Source: Spartobacteria bacterium
GTDB taxonomy: Bacteria > Verrucomicrobiota > Verrucomicrobiia > Chthoniobacterales > UBA10450
Direction of reading: 5' to 3'
DNA length: 6,390 nucleotides
NCBI GenBank assembly: GCA_021324035.1
Contig: JAJPJU010000262.1
Location: forward strand, 1-6,390
Each line of letters opens with the position of its first letter. Position 1 is the first letter of the stretch. This document shows positions 1 to 6,195 of the stretch, in pieces. Made by a program: the position numbers and the translations under genes. Under the pieces are notes generated by a model. That model saw only the letters and a program-made list of their open reading frames with translations, had not been told where the DNA came from and did not search any database.

Positions 1-1612
1 AAAAACGCTCGGCATCATGGTGAAGGAAGAAATTGGGGCCGGGGTGGGCGTGCTGGCATTGATCAGTGTGCTCGCGATCATGATCATCCTGCTGGCTGTG
101 CTTGCGCTGGTCGTCGTCCAGGCGCTGGCAAAAAGTCCGTGGGGAATGTTTACGATCGCAATGACGATTCCGACTGCACTTATCATGGGTTTTGGTTTGC
201 GCAGTGGAAAAGTCAACGTAACCGCGATCACGACCTTCGGTCTGCTCGGTCTCGGGTTTGGGGTTTGGGGCGGACAGTTCCTGGCACATTTCCCAACGAT
301 TGAATCGTGGTTTCGCCACGATGCGACCTGGATCGCATGGGCGATCATGATTTATGGATTGGCTGCGTCGATCCTTCCGGTTTGGATGCTGCTGACGCCG
401 CGCGATTATCTCAGCACGTTTTTGAAACTCGGAACCGTTGCTGCGTTGGCGATTGCGGTGATTCTCATCCATCCGACCTTGCAAATGCCGCCGCTGACAA
501 AATTCATCGACGGGAGCGGTTTGGTTTTCGCCGGACCGGTGTTTCCATTTGTTTGCATCACGATCGCGTGTGGCGCGGTTTCAGGATTTCATTCGCTGAT
601 CGCCTCGGGGACAACCCCGAAAATGTTGCCGTGCGAATCGCGGATTCGCGACATTGGCTACGGCGCAATGATTACCGAGATGATGGTCGCTTTGATGGCG
701 TTGATTGCAGCGTGTGTGCTGCAACCGGGTGAATATTTCGCGATCAATATGAAAGGAACGCCGACCGAGGTCGTGCAGGAAGTCTCGGCGCAGGGATTTC
801 CGGTGACGGAAGACGATATGGCCGGTCTGGCGAAGGAGCTCGGTGAACAAACGATGTACAATCGTGCCGGCGGCGCGCCGACCTTTGCAGTCGGCATGGC
901 GCATATGTTCGCGCGCGTCACATCCAGTCCGACGGCGCTCGCACTTTGGTATCACTTCGCGATCATGTTCGAGGCATTGTTTATTTTGACGACGATTGAT
1001 GCCGGCACGCGAGTGGGACGATTTTTATTGCAAGATTTGTTAGGCAACGTGTGGCGACCGCTGGGCAATACCCGATCGTGGACCGCTAATTTTCTGACCA
1101 GTATGCTTTTGGTCGCGGCCTGGGGTTGGTTTTTGTATCAGGGCGTTATCGATCCACTCGGCGGCGTAAACACACTCTGGCCGCTGTTCGGTCTGGCGAA
1201 CCAACTGCTTTCGGTGATCGCGCTTTGTTTATGCACGACGATCCTGATCAAGATGCAAAAGACGCGGTATTTGTTCATTACCCTCGCGCCGCTCTGTCTC
1301 ATGTGCGCGGTCACATTCTCAGCCGGTTATCTGAAAATTTTTTCGGCCGACCCGAGGCTTGGATTTCTCAGCGGCGCGCAATCGCTCGCAGCCCAGGCGG
1401 GCAGCAATTCAGTGAAAGCAGCCGAGTTGTTCCGGCAAGTATGGGTTTGGCAAATCGATGCAATCGTCGCCGGATTCTTCATGCTTTTCGTGTTTCTGAT
1501 CGTCGTTGGCTCAGCCTGGCAGTGGTGGAGTTTGATTCGCGGGACTAAGCCGGCCGTGCTGAAAGAGAGCGAGTTTGTGCCGGTAAGTTCGGTTCAGATT
1601 GTGAACGTCTAG
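1..1612 (+). CDS. cstA: CstA-family carbon starvation protein (pyruvate/peptide carrier), 5'-truncated by the window edge
   Basis: Integral inner-membrane protein of the CstA family, which is linked to uptake of peptides and pyruvate under carbon limitation. The frame is open from base 2 with family-like residues (KTLGI) before the ATG at 17. That ATG is therefore internal and the true start lies upstream; about 536 codons are present against roughly 600-700 for the family. Numbering from the ATG at 17, conserved blocks are ILPVW...PRDYLSTF (119-135), the FPFVCITIACGAVSGFHS segment running into SGTTPK (176-202), IGYGAM (213-218), GGAPTFAVGMA (285-295), FEALFILTTIDAGTR (328-342) and WPLFGLANQ (388-396). 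Many hydrophobic helices are visible, the last near 483-503, followed by a short polar tail. The frame ends intact at TAG. It converges on pilP across 64 bp. The family call is very secure; the substrate is not decided by sequence. Confidence 0.96.
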   Translation, partial: KTLGIMVKEEIGAGVGVLALISVLAIMIILLAVLALVVVQALAKSPWGMFTIAMTIPTALIMGFGLRSGKVNVTAITTFGLLGLGFGVWGGQFLAHFPTIESWFRHDATWIAWAIMIYGLAASILPVWMLLTPRDYLSTFLKLGTVAALAIAVILIHPTLQMPPLTKFIDGSGLVFAGPVFPFVCITIACGAVSGFHSLIASGTTPKMLPCESRIRDIGYGAMITEMMVALMALIAACVLQPGEYFAINMKGTPTEVVQEVSAQGFPVTEDDMAGLAKELGEQTMYNRAGGAPTFAVGMAHMFARVTSSPTALALWYHFAIMFEALFILTTIDAGTRVGRFLLQDLLGNVWRPLGNTRSWTANFLTSMLLVAAWGWFLYQGVIDPLGGVNTLWPLFGLANQLLSVIALCLCTTILIKMQKTRYLFITLAPLCLMCAVTFSAGYLKIFSADPRLGFLSGAQSLAAQAGSNSVKAAELFRQVWVWQIDAIVAGFFMLFVFLIVVGSAWQWWSLIRGTKPAVLKESEFVPVSSVQIVNV

Positions 1613-1650
1613 AACCGACCGCTGCCCGGCTATCAATTACGGACTTCGGC

Positions 1651-1664
1651 TCCCTGAAAAGGGA
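1651..1664. terminator. Small hairpin between convergent cstA and pilP (possible weak terminator)
   Basis: A 5-bp stem (TCCCT/AGGGA) encloses a GAAA tetraloop in the 64-bp spacer between the two convergent stop codons. There is no clean T-run directly after it on either strand, although the plus side becomes T-rich (TATTTATTT) about 9 bases later. Its position suits transcript termination or 3'-end stabilisation. The stem is short, so the call is weak. Confidence 0.25.
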
Positions 1665-1676
1665 CAACCGTAGTAT

Positions 1677-2231
1677 TTATTTGGGCGACGGAGAAGGGGA
1701 TCGAGTAGCTCCCTCGGGAGGATGCTCGGGCGCTTCCTTTCGCCGCAGTGGGACGGCGATTTCCTCGTCGTGACGGCCAATAATGACGCGGCCGTCTTCG
1801 ATTCGTTTCACGACAACCTGATAAACTTGAGTTCCAACCTGTAACCCGAATTGCTGACCTTCGCCCATGGTCTTGCCGTTGATGATCGCGAAATGCGTTG
1901 CTCCGTCGAGGGTGATACTTGTGACCAGAAACGCGCCCGGTGGAACTTCCCCCTGATCCGATCCGCCACCGGCGCCTCCAGCCACGCGACCGGTCGGCTT
2001 CCAACCGATCGGCCAAAACGGGTTGCGCGCTGCGGCATCGACCTGGAAAGACGACTTGTTCTTAACCGTGATCATGCCGGCGTCGGCGGCCGGCTTGGTG
2101 TTGGCATCGGCGGGCGCGGGAGATTCGTTAGGTTTAGGGGTGGCATTGGCCGGGCCAGGGTGGTGGCCCGCGGCAAACGACAATCCAGCCAATGAAATCG
2201 ACAAACAAACCGGCAACAGAAAAGTCTTCAT
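1677..2231 (-). CDS. pilP: PilP/GspC-like periplasmic pilus assembly protein
   Basis: A 184-aa exported protein. Residues 1-21 form a signal peptide (MKTF, hydrophobic core, then ...LSFAA) with an Ala-type cleavage site and no lipobox Cys at the cleavage point. Classical PilP is a lipoprotein, so this one is probably soluble or anchored only through partners. A Pro/Ala/Asn-rich linker (about 22-55) leads to ARNPFWP (68-74), resembling the R-[ND]-PF segment of PilP/GspC proteins. A small beta-rich domain follows (about 98-165, with ITLDG, AIINGKTMGEG, YQVVVKRIEDGRVII), matching the homology-region fold of PilP and GspC. The tail is Pro/Ser-rich. In the family this domain contacts PilN/PilO on one side and the secretin on the other. 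The start is fixed by the ATGA overlap with the stop of pilO, which implies translational coupling. It is the last gene of the operon. Primary similarity is weak; position and architecture carry much of the call. Confidence 0.7.
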   Translation of the reverse strand: MKTFLLPVCLSISLAGLSFAAGHHPGPANATPKPNESPAPADANTKPAADAGMITVKNKSSFQVDAAARNPFWPIGWKPTGRVAGGAGGGSDQGEVPPGAFLVTSITLDGATHFAIINGKTMGEGQQFGLQVGTQVYQVVVKRIEDGRVIIGRHDEEIAVPLRRKEAPEHPPEGATRSPSPSPK

Positions 2232-2797
2232 CGTTTTTCGATTACGGTAGTGGCAGCGATGCCGACCTGTTGGAACTGCGAGTCAGTAGTCACTACATGA
2301 ACGCTCAGCTTGGTGATGGAAAGAAGTGGCTCGGCGTTTTCGAGATCGGCAATGGATTTGCCAAGCGCGACGAAATCGGCTTGGGGCAATTCGATGATCC
2401 AGTTGTATTTACTCCAACTGGACAATTCGGCTTGTTTGAAACTGGTATTGCTTTCGAGCCGGGCAGAGGCCTTGTCGATTTGGTCCGCTGCAAAAAATGT
2501 CTTCATCCGCGGTGGAAACCACGCAATCGGCGCTCCGTCTGGAATCAGCGCTTTGAGCGATGCAAAGCGAGCTGTTGCATCCTTCGCTTGGCGCTCAAGA
2601 TTGCCCGCTTTGGACATCTCGCCTTTTGAGCCGTCGATTTTCTTCTGCATTTCGTCAATCCGGGCCAACGTGGTGTCGCGAGATTTTTGGAGGGGCCCGA
2701 GGAAAAACGTGAAGTAGACGTAGAGCAGGAATACGAATCCCATCGCGCTGAGGACCAATTTCTTAATCTGATCAGAGGAAAGGTTAGGAATTTTCAT
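2228..2797 (-). CDS. pilO: PilO-like inner-membrane pilus assembly protein
   Basis: A 189-aa single-pass (bitopic) inner-membrane protein. A short cytoplasmic N-terminus (MKIPNLSSDQIKK) precedes one transmembrane helix at about residues 14-34. A charged, heptad-like coiled-coil stretch (about 37-82) follows, then a compact periplasmic domain to the end. This is the PilO plan, and with PilN upstream and PilP downstream the assignment is strong although sequence identity in this family is always low. PilO pairs with PilN and positions PilP in the alignment complex. Two start codons are adjacent: GTG at 2800 and ATG at 2797. I prefer the ATG because a GAAG Shine-Dalgarno-like element lies 5 nt before it but only 2 nt before the GTG. 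Either start lies inside the end of pilN (14-17 bp overlap), and the TGA stop overlaps the pilP ATG. Confidence 0.82.
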   Translation of the reverse strand: MKIPNLSSDQIKKLVLSAMGFVFLLYVYFTFFLGPLQKSRDTTLARIDEMQKKIDGSKGEMSKAGNLERQAKDATARFASLKALIPDGAPIAWFPPRMKTFFAADQIDKASARLESNTSFKQAELSSWSKYNWIIELPQADFVALGKSIADLENAEPLLSITKLSVHVVTTDSQFQQVGIAATTVIEKR

Positions 2798-3458
2798 CAC
2801 TGCTTCGTTTTTTGGCGCGGGTGGGCGCAGGCGTGGCGGCCGGCTTCGATTTGGAGGAATTAAATGTTATCCCCAGAGTGAAGTGCGACATTGGAACGTT
2901 GGTGCCGCCGACGTTGGCGACGGTTTCCATGTCTTCGAGCGTTTTGAATTCGACTTTGACGTCAAAATAGGTTTTGCCGAGTTGTTCGAGCAACATTTGA
3001 CGCAAATCTTCGGCAGCTGACCGCGGCTCGCGCGCGGCGGTGCTTCCATCGATGGTGACAGAGATTCCACCGCCTTTGTCTTCATCCAGCACCACACCCT
3101 CGAGGTTGGTCAGTTGCGCATTTGGCGGAACGCAGCGGGACAATTTTTCCAGAAATGGTCCCCAGAAGAAGCGGTTGTCGATGTAATCATCAAGAACGCG
3201 AGTGGCGTTGATGATGTTGGTTAATTCCGTGGCCCGTTTCTGCGCCTTGGTGACTTCTGGCTCGATTTTCTTCCAGTCGGCTGTGACGTGGCTAAGCCGG
3301 GTTTTAATTTCGAGTGTGCGATAGGCGTTCCAGGCGTAGTAGAGAAAAAGTATCGCTCCACAACCCGCGAGCACGAGCATGCCAATCTTCAGCGGATCGC
3401 GCTGACGCTGGCGCTGTTCGAGGATTTCTTCGTGAAGGAGATTGAGTTGCAGGGCCAT
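2784..3458 (-). CDS. pilN: PilN-like inner-membrane pilus assembly protein
   Basis: A 224-aa bitopic membrane protein. The N-terminus, MALQLNLLHEEI, corresponds to the I-N-L-L-P tail of PilN that binds PilM, but the usual Pro is His here. A charged segment (RQRQRDPLK) precedes one transmembrane helix at about 24-44. A coiled-coil-like stretch (about 45-85) follows, then the periplasmic fimbrial-assembly domain (about 95-205) containing FFWGPFLEKLSRCVPPNAQL, the typical W..L..L...P....L block of PilN. Residues 206-224 are a low-complexity Lys/Ser/Pro/Ala tail, coded partly where pilO has already begun. It starts 9 bp after the pilM stop, with a modest GAG element upstream. It should form a heterodimer with PilO and recruit PilM at the cytoplasmic face. 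Placement between pilM and pilO makes the call firm. Confidence 0.87.
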   Translation of the reverse strand: MALQLNLLHEEILEQRQRQRDPLKIGMLVLAGCGAILFLYYAWNAYRTLEIKTRLSHVTADWKKIEPEVTKAQKRATELTNIINATRVLDDYIDNRFFWGPFLEKLSRCVPPNAQLTNLEGVVLDEDKGGGISVTIDGSTAAREPRSAAEDLRQMLLEQLGKTYFDVKVEFKTLEDMETVANVGGTNVPMSHFTLGITFNSSKSKPAATPAPTRAKKRSSDENS

Positions 3459-3467
3459 GGGAGCTCG

Positions 3468-4535
3468 TTATTGCTTCAGATATTCGAAGGCCGCTCCACA
3501 GGCGACGTTGAGTGACACAAATTCGTTCGGCAAACTCTGGCGCTTGGCCGCGGGCAGTGCGACTTCGCAGGTCTCGAGCGGATCCCAAATTTCGCAGGGC
3601 AAACTCAGTTCGTCGCTGAGCGTTTGCAAAACAGTTTCGGCGCGAGCCAATCCGCCGGAAACAAAAATTCGGTGCATGCTTTCCTCGCGCTGGCCTTCAA
3701 AAAAGCCGATGGAATTGCGCACTTCCATGGCCAACCGCGCGAGCGAATTTCGGCAAATTTCAGTCATGCCTTCGTCTCCTTGTTGAATCATCAGCCACGC
3801 GGCATCGGCATCCAGCGCATCTTCGGCGGTCAGCGCTTGCATCAAAGCTTTGCCGCCATAATCAATACTGCGCACCAGAACCAGTTCGCTTCGGCTGCCG
3901 ATCAACACCGTGCTTTGGAGATGACCCATGTCGAGCAGCAGAAATGGTTCGTTTGCAAAAACATCGGGGTAGGCAAATTCGAACGCATTGAACGAGCAAA
4001 CCGGAGCGACTTGGACCAGTTCGGCCGAAACGCGGATCTTCGCGGCGGCGGCGACAATTTGTTTGACGTGACTCCGCAGCGTTCCGCCGACCAGATATTT
4101 GGTTTGGGTCAGGACGCCGGCGTGCACGGCAACGTTTCCGCCGCCTGATTTGTCATCAGTCAAAGTTCCATTGCGCGGCGTGACCGGAGCGACGTCGAGG
4201 ACGAACTCCTTGCATTCCTGGTTCAAGACCGCGAGACCATTCAGGCGGAGAGCGTTTCGCAACAAATCGACAGGCGTGTCCGGTTGCTCAATGATTCGGA
4301 GGATTGTGCCGGGATCCGAAATCGCAAAGGCACAGGCTTTAGCGCCACCGAGCTCTTTCACCAACTGTTTCAGCTCCCTGGCAAGATCTTCAGGCGACGC
4401 GAATTCCTCAGGCACTGGCCGGGAAGCAAAGCTCGTTAGAACAAAGCGATTATCGTTCTTTCGGCGAAGGGCAACGCCTTTGAGCGTGTGTTTGCCCAAG
4501 TCGATGCCAACAACAGAATCTGCGCGTCTGGCCAT
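3468..4535 (-). CDS. pilM: PilM, actin-like cytoplasmic ATPase of type IV pilus assembly
   Basis: A 355-aa soluble protein of the PilM/FtsA actin-like fold, about the usual length. The phosphate-1 loop is VGIDLGKHTLKGVAL (9-23). The phosphate-2 loop is LLLDMGHLQSTVLI (199-212), followed by IDYGGKALMQAL (224-235), which matches the D..GG..L segment of PilM. The adenosine-binding motif is IFVSGGLARAE (290-300), and the end is VACGAAFEYLK. All nucleotide-binding elements look intact. PilM sits on the cytoplasmic side of the inner membrane, binds the N-terminal tail of PilN and couples the cytoplasmic motor layer to the alignment complex. It opens the pilMNOP operon. The ATG at 4535 is the natural start because the phosphate-1 motif begins 8 residues later. 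An AGGGGG element lies upstream but about 13 nt away, farther than usual for a ribosome binding site. Confidence 0.92.
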   Translation of the reverse strand: MARRADSVVGIDLGKHTLKGVALRRKNDNRFVLTSFASRPVPEEFASPEDLARELKQLVKELGGAKACAFAISDPGTILRIIEQPDTPVDLLRNALRLNGLAVLNQECKEFVLDVAPVTPRNGTLTDDKSGGGNVAVHAGVLTQTKYLVGGTLRSHVKQIVAAAAKIRVSAELVQVAPVCSFNAFEFAYPDVFANEPFLLLDMGHLQSTVLIGSRSELVLVRSIDYGGKALMQALTAEDALDADAAWLMIQQGDEGMTEICRNSLARLAMEVRNSIGFFEGQREESMHRIFVSGGLARAETVLQTLSDELSLPCEIWDPLETCEVALPAAKRQSLPNEFVSLNVACGAAFEYLKQ

Positions 4536-4588
4536 GATGCTGCTGTACCCCCTGTAGCGGGAAACGTGCCTCGTGGAGACGGTTTTTA

Positions 4589-4601
4589 GTAAGTAACTTA
4601 C
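4589..4601. repeat. Short inverted repeat in the pilM leader
   Basis: GTAAG-TAA-CTTAC, a 5-bp inverted repeat with a 3-bp centre, lies about 55-65 bp upstream of the pilM start. On the minus strand it is followed by TAAAAA, which with an upstream TTGCGT could form a weak sigma-70-like promoter, though the spacing of about 15 bp is short. It may be an operator or part of an mRNA leader structure. Nothing else supports a specific regulator. Confidence 0.25.
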
Positions 4602-4614
4602 GCACGCAAACTGG

Positions 4615-4635
4615 CGCCGATTCGGCGATTTTTTC
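4615..4635. terminator. GC-rich hairpin with adjacent T-run downstream of the 470-aa gene
   Basis: CGCCGATTCGGCG forms a 5-bp GC stem with a 3-base loop and is followed on the plus strand by ATTTTTT. It starts about a dozen bases past the minus-strand stop at 4640. The T-run lies on the plus-strand side, so as an intrinsic terminator it would act best on plus-strand (antisense) transcription. For minus-strand transcripts it is a hairpin preceded by an A-run, the pattern of a partly bidirectional terminator. It may separate the 470-aa gene from pilMNOP transcriptionally. Confidence 0.35.
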
Positions 4636-4639
4636 GCGG

Positions 4640-6052
4640 TCAGGCCGCAACGGCCGCGTGATAGCCAAAGAATTCGCGTTCTTTGATGATTTGCGCGACT
4701 TCGGGCGGCACCATTTCCTCCCAGGTCTTGTCGCCGGCTTTCAATTTTGCCAGGACCACAGCCGGGTAAATCCGAAGGAAATCCCGTTGGTAATCGGCAA
4801 TTTCCGCGATGTAACGGTTGTCGATCAGGTATTGAAACAGCGACCGCAGGTTTGGCGCGACCTGGGTATGGTTTGCAGTCACGATTTTGCCGGTCTTTTC
4901 GTCGATCATCGGATAAACGTAAAGTTTCAGGCCGTGTTTAAACATGCGACCGAGCGCTTCCAAAATTCCGCCTTCGAGATTGAGATAATATTTCTCGTCA
5001 AAAATTTCGTGCAAAGTCGGCACGCCCATTACCAGGCCGATCTTTTTGGTCGTGTAACGCGATAGATAAGCGGCGAGACGGTAATATTCGCCGAATTTTG
5101 AAATCAAAACGGTACGGCCGAGCGCGCCCAGAATGTCGACTCGCTGCAAAAAATCGGCGTGGTTCAATTGACCTTCGGCCAGCAAATTTTCCAGCGTCAT
5201 TTCCATGAGCACGACCAGATCCTCCTCGGAGTAACCGGTCTCCTTGAGGAACTGACGCCGCGCGCCTTCCAGCATGTCGTTGGTTGCGTACGTCACCGGC
5301 CGAAAGCTCCCGCGCTCAATTAAAATCGCTTTCTTGTGGAGGATTTCGGAGGCCTGCACCATTTCGCCGTCGGCCTTGAACATGACCGCGTCGGTGAGGC
5401 CCTGACTAACCAGTTGCAGATTCATCAACCGGTTATCAATCGTGGCAAAAGCCGGACCGGAGAACTTAATCAGGTCGACTTGAATTCGGCTAGGCGCCAG
5501 ATTTTCATGCAGGCAGGAAATCAAACGCTCAGGTTTTGTTTGATAAAACGCGCCGTGAAGCAGGTTCACCCCAATGACGCCCAGCGCCTCCTGTTGATCG
5601 GCATTTCCTTCATCGAGCATTCGAACGTGAATAATGATCTGGCTTGGTTCGCCGCGCGGCTGAGTTTGGAATCGAACCCCGAGCCAGCCGTGGGATTCGT
5701 TATACTGTTTGAAACTGCGCGCGGCAACGGTGTCCGCAAAAACAAAAAATGTGCGCTCACTTCCTGATTTTTTGTCGAGCCGTTCCACAAGCAAATCGTA
5801 TTCGTGATCGAGCATCGTGTTCAGGCGCACCCGGCTGACGTAACGATCGGCAGGGCCGTAAATCGCATCGCTGAACGTCATGTCGTAGGCGGACATCGTT
5901 TTCGCGACCGTCCCGGCCGCGCCGCCAACGAGGAAAAACCGGCGCGCTACTTCCTGGCCGGCGCCGATTTCGGCAAAAGTTCCGTACTTATGCGCGTCGA
6001 GATTGATCTGGAGTGCCTTTCGATTGGTCTCGATATCCATCTCCGTTTTCAT
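4640..6052 (-). CDS. Conserved cytoplasmic protein of unknown function (family often mislabelled TonB-dependent receptor)
   Basis: A complete 470-aa protein of a widely conserved but, to my knowledge, uncharacterised family. From memory, relatives are often labelled TonB-dependent receptor or nicotinate-nucleotide adenylyltransferase; neither fits what is visible. There is no signal peptide, no TonB box and no beta-barrel-like C-terminus. The sequence is that of a soluble, mixed alpha/beta protein. Conserved-looking blocks are TFAEIGAGQEVARRFF with GGAAGTVAK (25-50), SAYDMTFSDAIYG (54-66), FADTVAARSF (105-114), HGWLGVRFQ (121-129), DLIKFSGPAF (193-202), GSFRPVTYATNDMLEG (248-263), VLISKFGEYYRLAAYLSRYT (314-333), MGVPTLHEIFDEKYY (342-356) and WEEMVPPEVAQIIKE (454-468). 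The start at 6052 has GGAAGA 5 nt upstream; an ATG four codons later is possible. It lies 104 bp upstream of pilM on the same strand, with hairpins between, so co-transcription is uncertain. Confidence 0.85.
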   Translation of the reverse strand: MKTEMDIETNRKALQINLDAHKYGTFAEIGAGQEVARRFFLVGGAAGTVAKTMSAYDMTFSDAIYGPADRYVSRVRLNTMLDHEYDLLVERLDKKSGSERTFFVFADTVAARSFKQYNESHGWLGVRFQTQPRGEPSQIIIHVRMLDEGNADQQEALGVIGVNLLHGAFYQTKPERLISCLHENLAPSRIQVDLIKFSGPAFATIDNRLMNLQLVSQGLTDAVMFKADGEMVQASEILHKKAILIERGSFRPVTYATNDMLEGARRQFLKETGYSEEDLVVLMEMTLENLLAEGQLNHADFLQRVDILGALGRTVLISKFGEYYRLAAYLSRYTTKKIGLVMGVPTLHEIFDEKYYLNLEGGILEALGRMFKHGLKLYVYPMIDEKTGKIVTANHTQVAPNLRSLFQYLIDNRYIAEIADYQRDFLRIYPAVVLAKLKAGDKTWEEMVPPEVAQIIKEREFFGYHAAVAA

Positions 6053-6057
6053 AAAAA

Positions 6058-6063
6058 TCTTCC
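6058..6063 (-). promoter_or_regulatory. Ribosome binding site of the 470-aa gene, at the edge of a repeat
   Basis: GGAAGA on the minus strand sits 5 nt before the ATG at 6052 and favours that start over the in-frame ATG at 6040. It abuts the purine-rich hexamer repeat just upstream, which supplies further Shine-Dalgarno-like AGGAAG sequence. Confidence 0.55.
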
Positions 6064-6090
6064 GCTTCCTCTTACTCTTGCTCTTGCTTG
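6061..6090. repeat. Degenerate hexamer tandem repeat in the leader of the 470-aa gene
   Basis: Five consecutive six-base units follow the pattern T-N-C/A-N-C/T-T on the plus strand: TCCGCT, TCCTCT, TACTCT, TGCTCT, TGCTTG. On the coding strand this gives a purine-rich tract (AAGCAAGAGCAAGAG...) ending at the ribosome binding site. It lies outside any supported gene. Confidence 0.55.
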
Positions 6091-6166
6091 AGGTGTTCTC
6101 AAACAGCAGAACGCCAGCAGTGGGGCGTCACTCCATCTCCCGCCGTTTCCGTTAATGATGCGAGTT

Positions 6167-6188
6167 CTGGCGATGCCGGCATCGCCAG
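6167..6188. repeat. Perfect 22-bp palindrome just past the SH3-protein stop codon
   Basis: CTGGCGATGCC followed directly by its exact reverse complement GGCATCGCCAG. It lies 7 bases downstream of the minus-strand TAA at 6196-6198. As RNA it would form a strong GC-rich hairpin of 9 pairs closed by a 4-base loop. No T-run follows on either strand, so it is not a canonical intrinsic terminator. It could be a 3'-stabilising hairpin, a dispersed repeat unit of REP type, or a dimeric protein-binding site upstream of the 470-aa gene. Confidence 0.6.
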
Positions 6189-6195
6189 CTACATC

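Noticed and set aside
17..19. ATG at 17 as the true cstA start
   Set aside because: The frame stays open to the window edge with CstA-like residues before it, and the protein would lack the first part of the family; it is an internal Met.
307..732. 141-codon plus-strand frame inside cstA
   Set aside because: It is a frame-shifted shadow of the strongly conserved CstA frame; the composition (Arg, Asp and Cys rich) is typical of a shadow.
2192..2629. 145-codon plus-strand open frame across pilO and pilP
   Set aside because: It is antisense to two supported genes and lacks a ribosome binding site or protein-like pattern.
3624..4148. 174-codon plus-strand open frame antisense to pilM
   Set aside because: It lies wholly inside pilM, whose actin-fold motifs are intact. 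Its translation has no recognisable domain, and long antisense frames are expected in GC-rich coding DNA.
4450..4668. 72-codon minus-strand frame bridging the 470-aa gene end and the pilM start
   Set aside because: It overlaps the real ends of both genes in another frame, and its second half is a shifted reading of the PilM N-terminus.
5336..5767. 143-codon plus-strand frame antisense to the 470-aa gene
   Set aside because: There is no domain or start signal, and the opposite strand carries a conserved full-length protein.
6088..6102. TTGAG-GTGTT-CTCAA inverted repeat upstream of the 470-aa gene
   Set aside because: Only 5 bp per arm with an AT-rich stem; this is common by chance and has no supporting context.
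6111..6128. ACGCC...GGCGT inverted repeat with an 8-base loop
   Set aside because: The stem is short and there is no T-run or neighbouring signal, so it is not distinguishable from chance.
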